From Haliclystus octoradiatus (taxonomy: Eukaryota; Cnidaria; Staurozoa; Stauromedusae; Haliclystidae), in contig OU744452.1 in the NCBI GenBank assembly GCA_916610825.1, positions 13,062,110 to 13,126,109 on the forward strand: 64,000 bases of DNA. Direction: 5' to 3'. Shown here piece by piece: positions 12,001 to 24,000 of this stretch. The notes under the pieces are model-generated. The model searched no databases and was not told where the DNA came from. It saw only the letters and a list, made by a program, of their open reading frames with translations. Within the stretch, counting starts at the first letter, position 1, and every line of letters begins with the position of its first letter. The position numbers and the translations under genes were made by a program.

Positions 12001-15000
12001 TTACTGTCTTTGAAGGAGGATTCACAATCTTCGGTCCAGTTCAAATTTTTTGGCTTTCCACTTAGTAGACGGTAGAGTGGAAGAAGTATTGAGGCACAAT
12101 TTGGGATGAACCGTCGATAGAAGTTCAACAACCCAAGGTACTCACGTAGAGATCGAAGATCTGTAGGGGTTGGATACTGTGAAATAGCAGCGACACGGTC
12201 AGGCAATGGACTGATTCCAGCAACATCAATCTTATACCCAAGAAATTCGAGAGTGGTTTGACCAAATTGGCACTTGGTAGGATTGATGATTAAACCATAC
12301 TCTGCCAGGCGTGTGAAAAGGCTGCGACAGTCAACTACATGTTGTTCGAAGGTTGGACTAGCTACGAGAATATCATCCAGATAGACATGGACAAAATTGA
12401 GTGGACGGCAGACGTCATCCATGAACCGTTGAAATGTTTGGGCCGCATTACATAGTCCAAAGGGCATCCTTGTGAATTCGAAGAGACCAAAGGGGGTGGT
12501 AACGGCAGTCTTTTGAATGTCCTCTGGCGCGACAGGGATTTGATGATATGCACGTACCAAATCGATCTTGGAAAAAATTTTCATACCACGAAGAGAGGCA
12601 GCAACGTCTTGGATGTGTGGAATTGGATATCGATCAGGAATGGTTGCATTATTGAGAGCACGATAGTCACCACATGGACGCCACTCCCCAGACTTTTTTG
12701 CAACGAGATGTAATGGAGAGGCCCAGCTGCTAGATGAAGGACGGATGATACCAAGGGACAGCATGACATCAAAGTCTTTCCGGGCAGCTGCGAGACGATC
12801 TGGAGCAAGTCGGCGAGGTTTGGCGAATGTAGGAGGACCTGTTGTAGGAATGAAATGTTTGACCTGATGATGGATACCATTTTCCTTATAGCAGGGACGG
12901 GTGATGGATGGAAAATCATTAAGTAATTGGTTAAATGGGGAAGTTGCGGCAGTAACATGATGAATTGTGGAAGAAATGACAGTTGAAAGTTGAGCTGGAA
13001 TACGATAATACTGTGAAGCGTTGATGAGTTGATTATTCCTCAAGTCGACTAAGAGTTCATAATGACGAAGGAAGTCAGCACCAATGATCGGGTGCTGTAT
13101 CTCAGCAACAAGGAATGACCAAGGTAATGGTGTGGGCAGACCAAGATGCAAAGTAATGGACTGTGTGCCAAATGTTCGTATTGGACTACCATTTGCAGCT
13201 TTGAGAGTTTCCAGCGCAGGACAGTTACGACGGACGTGAACACTAGCTGGATACACACTGACTTCGGCACCAGTATCAATTAGAAATGTGATGCCAGTAG
13301 CAGTGTCACGGACAAATAGCAGACGACTGGAAGAGCCAGACACGGTAGTCGTCATTAACGGCTGGCTTGATCGTTTCCCGACCAGGTACAAGGGCTGTTA
13401 CATCGATTAGCTCGTTGACCAAAACGGGCATGATACCAGCAAAGCCCATCAGTAACAGGAGAAGATGTGCGTGGAGACTGTTTTAGTGCTTGAACTTCTC
13501 TTCGTAATGCTGCAATTTCAGCTGCTAGGTCGACCGGTCCGTTGCGGATCGCGTTGCGGACTTCCGGATTACGGACTGCGGAAATTTGCGGATCAACCGA
13601 AAGTGAATCAGAAACCGCTGACACTTGTCCAAAAGGAACTTCGGGCCCTGAATGTAAGCCAGGATCGTCCATAATGTCATCAGCCAACGTTGCTTGTTCG
13701 CTCAAAGGAAGAGATTTACAAGTAGCTAGGGCAACACGAACTCTAGTTGGTAAACGACGAAGATAAAGTTCTTTGATAAGAGGATCAGCTATTTCGTCGT
13801 GTTTATTGAGTAGTTGTTGAAAACGGCGATACAATTGAGTAGGTTTTCTATCGCCGAGTTGCTCGTTCGCAAGCAAGGCATGGATACGCTGGTTGTTGGA
13901 GAGCGATGTGCGCTCGATTAATGCCAGCTTTAGCTTGTGGTATTTATCAGCGGCAGGAGGAGAAGCAATAATATCTCTGACTTCGCTAGCAATTGATGGT
14001 GTTAATGCAGCAACGACGTAATTATACTTGGTTGCATCGACACTTGTGCCATGGGTTGCAAAATGGGCTTCTACTTGCATAAACCATAAAGCAGGATCGT
14101 TTGGCCAGAAAGCAGGTAATTTATGAGCAATAGCGTGAATATACGAGATTGGTTGATCAGCAATTGAACCAGACATTGGAGCAGGAGCGACGTTATTTGT
14201 TGTTGATGTTGAAGGAACTGACATGTTGACGAATTGTTGTTGATATTAAAAAGCTAAAAATATAATTTGATTTGTGTGTTCTTGCGGGGTCACCAATGTA
14301 GCAGTGTTAAAGATAGAGAAGAGATACTCAAATAATACTAGTTGCTTTGCTAGGTAAAGTTGTAATAATCTATTCCCTTCGACTACATCATGTCGATAAT
14401 TATCTATTTCGCAATATTATGTCGCTAATTACAGTACAGTTGTGACGTAGATAACGGTCACTACAACCTAATTCTTTTCCCAGTTGATTGATACGATTCA
14501 CCAATTTTTGAAAATCTTGTTTTGAAACACATCATCAAGTTTGTTTTGGTTTCAAAACGCTCTTGACACCAAGATACTGAACAAAAGCGTGATATTTTTA
14601 TTAATTATAAAATTGCGAGAAAGACATGCAATTTGAACTTCGAAGTCTTGCCTTAAATTGTTGTTGGCAGAATTAAACATTTTGAAAGATGTAAAATAAC
14701 AAATAACTATATGAAATAAATAAACATGTAAACTAAGTACTACCAGAAGATTAATAAAATTGAAATTCACACAAAAGTATTTATAACTATTGTGATACCC
14801 ACCCCGGGAATACCTTTGATAGGGATGCAGATCGACAATCAAAACGGTAATCGAATATTCGACAAGTTAGTAATCGATTTAAATCGATTATTAATCGAAA
14901 TCTTTTGCTCTATTGCTACCATTCACGTAGACGATGGAAACACAAACAAAACCTCTTCCACGACTGCAAGAAATGCGTTGAAAACATCACATTCAATTTG

Positions 15001-18000
15001 ACTATCTTTACATAGATTTTGAAAGATTTTGAACACATAAATACAATTGTTTGTTCGCATCGTTCGACAATAGTTTATAGAATTCATGTGATTCAACGCA
15101 CTTCATGTTTCATCACGTCTATTCAATCAATTAATTATCATAGCAACGGAGTCTGAAATAGAACTAATGGAGCGTAACTTGAGATTTTCTTTGTTATGGT
15201 AATCAGGGGGAGTCCCTGACCATTCGATCACGCCAAAGAAGTCGCTGTGAAAGATTTGTCACGTGTTTGTTTCGTATTTTACGTTGGTCAAAAGAGCATC
15301 TGATATACTTAATTTACTATTCGAATAATCGTTACATATTTCATTGATATTCGATTATTAATCGATTAATCGATATTCGATTCGCATCCCTAAGTCCTTT
15401 GAGTCTCAATCCTGCTAAAATGGAACGTCACACTCCCATTCTATTCAATAAAAATAATATTCTTGTGCAATCGTCTTTTGTTCGTCTTTTGTTAGCGCGC
15501 AAAGCAGTACCCGTAGTGGTAGCAAAGATTAATTGTCACTTACGTAACCATGAGTCAAAAAGGAAACTGCATGCTGCTTCATTCAGTCCCTAGCCGAGAT
15601 AACACTGTTATCATAACAAAACATGCAAGACCATCAGTCAAATTACCAATGCTGTCAAAAGACATAATAGTAACTGTGGCTTTTGGCTACTATTTTGACC
15701 TACGGTATAACATTGCTAAATTGTTTTGTGGTAAATTCTGAAATTGACCAGCACAAATCTAAAGTTTCCTTGCATACTCCTGAGATTGATTTTGCAAAGA
15801 AGCAGCTACCCAACAACAATAAATATCACAAATATAATCATAAAAACTACCAACCTTGCATTTGCATAGCACCATGAGAAGATGAAGGTGGGCCAGCTTT
15901 CAGCAAACGATCCGCAATATCAGATTTAAGTAAATCAGGGGGTAATTCCCATACCGATAACTTTGTGATTGGATTATAAAAGAATTGTTTACCATCACCA
16001 GTCCATACAATATGCCATACACTGCAAGGAACAGGGACACTGGCAGCGGGTCTATTTGGATCAACTGGTCCCGCTGGTTGAATTGGTTCTTTTGGTTTTT
16101 GTTCTGTAAAATGAAGGAAGAAGAAATGAAATTTTAAGTAGATAGATTTCATTACAGACAAAAATAAAATATAGTTGAATCTGTTATAACGGTCACCTCT
16201 ATACAGCTAACACCTGTCTAAAGTGGTCAATCTTTCTTTCAATGTATACAATAGCTTAACCTTGTATACCAAGGCCATCTGCATACAGCAGCCAATTACA
16301 GGTTTTCCTGTCTCCAAAATATCTATAGATTTCTAAATACAGCTTTATGATGGTTGCTGATTAGTAGCACAAGACTTAAGTCTAAGCATAGAGTAAATGA
16401 GCAACGACATTACGTCATCAAGCTGTCATAAGGCTGTCACAATGTGCTGGATCCTGGAAACCATCAAATTGTTTCTAGATTTCAGACTTGTATTTATTTG
16501 ATGTTCACATCCTCATATAAGGGCCATTTACACCGCAGCAAAACAGGCATGGTACTCACCAATTAACTCCAGAGGTGTTAACAAGAATGCGGCCCGTGCT
16601 AGTTTTTTTCAGGGTTTACACAGCTTATTAAATACTGTTTTCAATATCACATGTGCCTATTTTTACGAAGGCAAAGATTGAAAACTTACAAACTGACTTA
16701 TAAGTTCTCATTATTTAATGGTTTTATCGGTGAAATTCGATCAATTAAGATTCAATCAAATTAAATAACTTGTTAGGATTCCGTTGAACTGAAAATCACT
16801 CTGTTTTTCATCAATTATAATACCGGTATTTATATTTTTGTAACATTCTCATCTCAATTAAGCAAAATTCAAATACATTTGGGTTAGTCTTTCACATCCT
16901 GAACATGCTACCGTGCTAGAGTAGTATTTCTGTAACAAAATACACATTTAATTTTACACTCCGCACTCGTAGTTACAATTTGCATATTTAAACCTTATGC
17001 TACAGAAACTTATGCTACAGAAATTAATTTTCTACAGAAATACAAAACAAAATATGCTTATTATGCTTATCTAAATTGCTAAGCTATAATCTGTTACTGA
17101 TTTTATCAGAAAACCTCAGAATTCCATTGTAAAGAGACGCATCTTCTACAATGACGTCATCGTTACTACAAAACGGCACGGTGCCCACTTTTTGAGCGGG
17201 TCGAGAATTCCTCAAGAAATGATCTCGGCTGTTTAGACAGTGCTTTTGCTTGGCCCGTGCCTATTTTTCTGCAATGTAAATGGCCCTATAATCATGCTTA
17301 CAAATGAATCCCATTTATAACTTTTTCATCTATATTTCAAGGGATTCCAAAACGTTGTTGTCCAATTGCCTAACTCCTAGAACCCTTCATGACGTTTTGA
17401 TTGCAAGGCTCTATGGACCCTTTATATAATACTTACCCTCAACAGTTAATTGTGGAGGTATAACATTTGGAACAACAGATGTGTTGACAGGAGTATGGTA
17501 AGGTGCATGGGTAGGGGCTGCAAATAAAACGAAAATCAACATCAGCCTATTAATTAGCCTGTGTGCAGACTAAGATGTTCTTAAAGAAAGTGTAAAGTAA
17601 AGCAGTTTTGCTGACATCGCATTGGACTTATATCGCCTCATGAAAATCAAAACTTTCTAAATTGCATGAGTAAAAAATCAGTAAAAACGTTCAAAAACTT
17701 GAGAATAAATGCTGGAAAACAGAAAATGTATTTTGTGCTATGCAATAAACATTATTGGAAAAGAAACTTGATAGAAATAGTGTTGATTTGAAATTTTGAA
17801 AAGTGCATCGATCAAGCCGAGTGAAGAACATTTCAGCTATAATCACAAAACATCAATATCATTTATAAACCTTGGTTGATAAATCAATGAAAGTGTATAC
17901 ACTGGATCATCAAGCTTACCATGAGGCAGAGGAACCATCACTGGCCTTGGCTTTTCCCATGTGGATTCTTGAGTTTTGTTATTGTGATAATAGACTCTGC

Positions 18001-21000
18001 CATCGGGTAAACAATGCTCTGTCCAATCTGGACCGATCGAGGAAGGTGCAACAGGTCGGAGTGGAATGCCAAGGCCTAAAAGATTAGGCGGTGGAATACC
18101 AGCGGAAGGTTGAAACATCATCCTTGATGGTGGAAAACCGCCAGGTCCAATAGGCCTAAAACAAAAATAATTAATTGTTGTGCTTTATTTATATACACAG
18201 TATTCAAAAACATTCAAATACATCCTTAATATTGGAAAAACAAGCTCTCTTGATTTATTAATTATTTCACTGAATTGATTTTAATTTTTTTTATATCCTG
18301 GAGTGTTGTTATCAATTTCAAACTACAAATAGTCTTTGGTGAAAACGTTTTGATATCATTCATAGTATCATTGTCAGTTCAAAAAGGAATACAAATTTTA
18401 TGTAATTTAAATTTTGATTTCTTTTTGAACTGACGATGATATTATGAATGATATCGAAATGTTTACAACAACAACAAAGCAAACGCTAAACATATTTCAG
18501 CAGGAAGAGTTTGACCATAGATTATAGAATACAGGGATTGGCAACTAAGGTCTGGGCACTAAATATGATTTTGTTTGAGATTTACCGGAAACACGTGTTC
18601 TTGAGCCGACACAGAATTTTGTGACAAATTTTCACAAGTATCATTACAACAACGTGGTCGACTGTTCTACTCATTTTATCATCATCGTTCATATCTTCAA
18701 GCTGGCTAGTAAATGTACGCTTGATTATTTCCTTATTTTGAAATGGATGGTCAATTAAATAGCAATGATTTTCAGTACCTCGAATTTCTTAAACGTAAAA
18801 GGCGATGAAGAAAATGGCGAACTCTATCGGTGAAAGTCTAGAAAAGCGCGCCTACAGAGAAGTTTACGTTAATGCTAATATTGCTGAAGGATTTGGAAAA
18901 CTAAAGGTGGTTTAACGGGGTCAGTAACCCTTCACACAGGATCAAAACACACTGATATAAAATTATCCATCGAATCGATGAAGATGAAGGTTTATCAATT
19001 TTATTTATTCACAACCAAATGAATCTACTCTTCTCAAAAGTTACTACGAATGAGTAAATATTTCTTTTGGACATTTCTGGAGATGTGTCAATTATATTCA
19101 ACAATTTTGATCTATTTCCTACAAATCTGCTTGGCATTGATAAAAACATCTATCTGAAATTCATTGCGTGGATGAGCACCTTCGGAAAGTCTATTTATTA
19201 TTGTTGTGGAACTGTGAAAAAGAATTTCGTAATTTATCCATAAGGAGATCAGATGGACTCTTGATGCAAACACGCTTGAATGTTTTGCAAAAGCCAAAAG
19301 CTTAATCTACCTGGGACGTAGCAGTACATCACTCTGGTTTAGAAGATAACAATCAATACTGATGATTTCATTTTTTATTTGTCTACAAGATATTATTATA
19401 ATTTATTATATGAAGTGAGATAATTTTCGTACACGAATGACATGGGCTTACTGCTTGTAACTTAAAGGAGCAAAAATGACCGGCAGGCGTTACGCACTTG
19501 GGATCACGTGCATGTTTATTGTTTATAACACAATGTTCATTGTTGGCATGAATTTATAACAAATTAGGCTTGTGTATAACAATAGTTTCAAAGCGAGACG
19601 GTTGAATTACGCTAAGCATAAATTCAACTTGAGCTCGCAGCGGTTGCCGGTCAATTTTGCCCCTTTAAAAGAGAAACTGGAATTGAAAAAGAAATCGCTA
19701 AGGAACAAATTAAAAGAAAATTCAAACTTTAAAGTAACAGCAAGTCAACATTAATTTGAATGATAAGCTGAACATCCATAATTTGATATTGTATAAAATT
19801 CATTGTAAATGTGATTGTAACATAACGTAATTATAAATGTAATTCATCGACACTGAATATTTTTACAAGTGTTTTAATTCACCAAACCAACCAGTTATCA
19901 TTATTTGTACCATATCTTGTTCATTCTGTGTATTGCTTGCTAAATTTTTGTAGTGTATTCATTCCCTCTGCTGTGATACATACACTATACGGATTATTTG
20001 TTATGTGATGAAAATTGTTGAGTGTATTTTGTGCTACTTGTATGTCGTAGACCTATATAGGCCGCCTAGCTGTAAACTGTATTACTAAACAAATAGTTCA
20101 TACTTTTCGTGAACTATGCTCTGATAGCACCACGAGAGGCACGTAAGGAGAAAACGAGAAAACGAGAAGGCATCAGAAAATTATGAGCCGCCTCGGCGAG
20201 TAATTTTCGCCTTTGAGTTTTTTCCTGAAGTGACCTGAGTGGTGCCATCAGAGCATAGTTCACGGAAAGTATGAACTCTTTGGTTTAGAACATTACTGAC
20301 ATTTATTTGATGTTTTTGTTGCAATAGTATTGAATGTATTCATCGTTAGCGTATCGCTATTGTTAACGTGATCAAATTAAATATTCTCCTATTACAGCGA
20401 CGTCACAGGAAGTGAGCTGGACAAGATAATGGTGGCACTGAGGACATCATTACAAGATTTTAACTGACCCGATGATGGTCTGTCGTTATAATTTTTAATT
20501 GACTGCTCACTTCGGTGTCCTGAGATAGCCATAATGTGTCGATTGCTTAGGCCTGCATACGACCACAAAGTTATAGATGTTGCTCTAACGCAATGGTTGG
20601 TGTATATCCTGGATAATTCTGCTTCCTTACTGCGCGTCTTCATCATTTCCCCCAATTTGTTAATACCAATTGGTCTATTTTCGTACCATATAGCGGATTC
20701 TGGTACCCAATCACGTTTGGGATATTGGAATAGCCGATCACATTCTGGATTCAATTTGGAAAGATATAATTGCAAAGCAGTGTAACCATCATTTGGACAA
20801 TCATTGCGGTATAATCTACCCATGCTTTCAAACGACTGTACATCTTGTAGACCTCCTTGGTGGTTTTTTGTGAGTTCAGCGTGACTCATTGTGATGTATT
20901 GCCGACCATCGTCGTCAACATCAAATACGAAGCTTCGTTTCGTCAAAAGGCATTGACCTTCACGCCCTATTCTACACAAATAAAGAAGGGTTTTGAACCA

Positions 21001-24000
21001 AACATTATTCTGGAGAAATATTGGGCTATTTGAGAGAAAACACTCCAGACGTTCTTAATTTTGCCAAGTCGGCCTTCTGTATTGGCTCCTTATGTTTTAC
21101 GTTTTCTTTACCTTTCATCTTGAGAGATTTTAAAAGAGCGTCTAATACTTTATTGGATTTGGCAAACATTGGGTCAGATGACAGTTTAAATCCTCTCTTA
21201 AAAGGAGGATTGTTCAAATGTCTTTCAATGCCATTTCTGAGACCAATTAATGATGAACGACCGTAGTCATTCCCACTTTTTGTTTTGACTTGAGGGTAGA
21301 ATTTTATCAACGTTGCATCCAATACCTCTTTGGACATATCTTCTATTGATTGTGTCACTTGTCTGACTGCTGCCCATTCTACGATACAATTAATTGAGTA
21401 TGTATAGTAAGCAAATTAAAATACTGTATTTATGGAACTTTATAATTTGGTTGCTTCGTATTTGAAAAAAAAAATTACCTTGATATATCTTCATTATGTA
21501 TTCCGTAGCTCGTTTTGTGCTCTTTGACTCTGCAGAACTTAACAGTTGATCAATATCTTATTCATTTGTTTCGATAAAACGTTCATTTCGAGAATTGCTT
21601 GCAGAAGACGCATTAAAATTTATACCAAAATCAAAATTTAGCCATTTTGAAATATTTCCTGTCTGTAACGCTAGGTTTCTTGGTTTGTTTTTGCCGCTTT
21701 TCTGTCGTGAAATAGCGTCACCGGGTTTAACCAATCAAATTGCAAGATTAATTCGTAGCAAATCCTTGTTATGTTCTAATCTCATTTAGAAGCGCAATTA
21801 TTTTCTAGTGAAAATTTCAGCTTGATTTTGATTTGTTAGTTATAAGTGTACTTGTAGATTAATTCAATCACGACAATCACATACATTTTCTTTTTCAAAG
21901 TTACAAACATTAATTTGCAAATTGCAAAAGTGATCAAAGCAATATTTTGGTGAAATATACCGCAAAACATGGTGAATCAAATTGGCCATATCTACTCGCT
22001 ATTTTGTTTAAACGTAATTAAATTGTCATGGACATTTAAAGTAAGCTCTATTTAACATTGCCAAAAAATAAAACTTCAAAAAAATATTGAGCAACGTAGG
22101 ATATTATAGTATGCAAGTTACGAAGATTACAAGGTTTTGACCGCATCGTTGTAATCTTGTGTCGGCTCAAGATCATGTGACTCCGTTTCGCGCCAACTTC
22201 GACATAATCTGACCGCGCGGCCGAGAACAATAGAGTTGCCAATCCCGGTATTCTATAATCTATGGTTTGACATACCTCATCGGTACCTGTATTTGCATTG
22301 GAACTGCAGCTACAACATCAGTTGTATTTACTGATGTATTTTCAGCGTTAGTTGATACCGCAACAGTCTCGGGTGCTTCAGAAGTCGGTTGGAGTTGGTG
22401 ATCTGACGTAGATTTTTCATTTTCGGTATCATCAGTTGGTTCCTCTTTAGATTCCATAACAACATTAGTGTCCTGTTCGTTGTCATCTTTCTTATCATCT
22501 GTTGTTTTAGTTTCTTCTGTTTTATCTTCTTCTTGTTTGCTTTCAGGAAGACCATCAGGTTTTGTCCATTTAGCTTCTCTAGTTCTTGCGTTATAATAGT
22601 ATACTTTTCCTTCAGCAGATTTAGCTTCCAGCCATAAATCTCCTTTCGCATCAACAAATGGAGGGTTTGGCATAGGTAGCTGAGGTGGCATCACACCATG
22701 GGGTGGAGTATTCATCAGAAATGGAGGAGCTCCAGGCATAGGGCCAGGAGGAATAAATGGCTAAACAAAACAGAACACAGAAAATAAATAAAGAGAATAA
22801 GACATACAACATCCATAAGGGTTACTTGGAGTTATTTAAAATAGATTTATGTTAATAATATAAAAGTACTTATGCAGTCTTTTAATAATGTTTGATGCTA
22901 TAAATGCAGAGCTTTATAATCTCTACTACTATATAAAAATGACCTTCAAAACTTTGTACGTGCTAATCTCAAAAACCATGTGAAGAAATCCTCTGAACAT
23001 CATACATCATTCGAAAGCTCTCTTTCTAGTCTGAACATAGGCTATATTTAATTTTGAAAAATCAACTGAATTCGGCGCATAAAATTGAAAAATCAATTTT
23101 TCCGTAAAAGATGTACCGTGAATATGATCAAGTGTTTTGAAATCTCGAACAAAACCAAAAACATAAATTGGGATGATGAAGAAAACTACTTTCTACTTTT
23201 GTGATTATTTGTGTTTAATTAACTGTCAGTTAAATTCTACTTTTCCAGACGTAGCACTCAGCTGAAAATCATTTATAAATTTCACTACAGGGAGTGCTAT
23301 GTTTAAGAAATTCAAAAAAACCTATGAATTTTAAACAATATTTGGTTTCAACCGTTTCAATTGAAAAAACATCTCCAAACATCCGCCGTATCAAATTATC
23401 TATCAAAAGTATTTAGTAACAGCGATCAGGAAAATTATGATGAAATGTAAACATAAATAAATCTTAATTCTCTAAAGGCTCCTGGTCCCAAGGATAATTT
23501 CAACATCTATTCAAAAAAATTCAAGCCAACAATCAGACAAATGCAACGAAGGTGTGGCGTGGACCGTGGTAGGATTTTAGTAAACCACGGTCCACGCAAT
23601 AGTATTAGGTTTTTAGGGTTAGGGTAAGTCCAACAATGTTTCTGTATAATTGTGCTTTGACATTCATCAGCCAGCTTTTAAATTAAAAGCCTATTCAAAA
23701 AGTCATAACCGAAATGAAACCAGACCAACCAAATGTTTTCCTTTCCACTGCTATCACATGGGGATATATTTATGAAGATGAATGTAATATGTGTATTATT
23801 GCTTCATCTACCTATCCAATGAAGAAATTTATTTCGATAAAACAGTATTAACGTATTCTTTGGATAAAACAGTATTGACATATTTTTTTTTATCTTCCAT
23901 ATTGAATTAGATATCTACAGTAAAGATTTATTAATATCAAACTGCAGTCGGATCACTTGAAAATCGTTTGGCAAAATCTTACTTTAATTAATACCTTTAA

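Larger units (their letters stand above)
10056..14465 (-). mobile_element. Full-length Ty3/Gypsy LTR retrotransposon, CsRn1 clade
   Basis: 4410 bp, transcribed in the same direction as TCERG1 and sitting in its intron between exons 5 and 6. Two identical 169-bp LTRs (TG...CA) are flanked by the 4-bp duplication ACCT (10052-10055, 14466-14469). A primer-binding site complementary to the 3' end of tRNA-Trp and a polypurine tract are in place. Gag carries the CHCC motif (CX2HX9CX3C) and Pol runs protease-RT-RNase H-integrase. The CHCC Gag with a tRNA-Trp primer defines the CsRn1/Kabuki clade. Uninterrupted ORFs and identical LTRs imply a very recent insertion, possibly still competent. Confidence 0.95.
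18516..22264 (-). mobile_element. 3.75-kb TIR element carrying a Crypton-like tyrosine recombinase pseudogene
   Basis: Bounded by inverted repeats of about 32 bp (catagattatagaatac..., then gggattggcaact) with one mismatch, and by a 7-bp direct repeat GTTTGAC at 18509-18515 and 22265-22271. The inverted similarity resumes further in (cttgagccgacaca at about 18604 and its complement at about 22160). It contains the recombinase remnant (20392-21600), a TTAA MITE and palindromic MITE B. It lies in the TCERG1 intron between exons 2 and 3, starting at intron position +12. Cryptons normally lack TIRs, so the recombinase may be a passenger. Confidence 0.7.

Noticed and set aside
10394-12958. Plus- and minus-strand ORFs of 60-125 codons inside the CsRn1-like element
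   Set aside because: They are shadow frames of the long pol gene.
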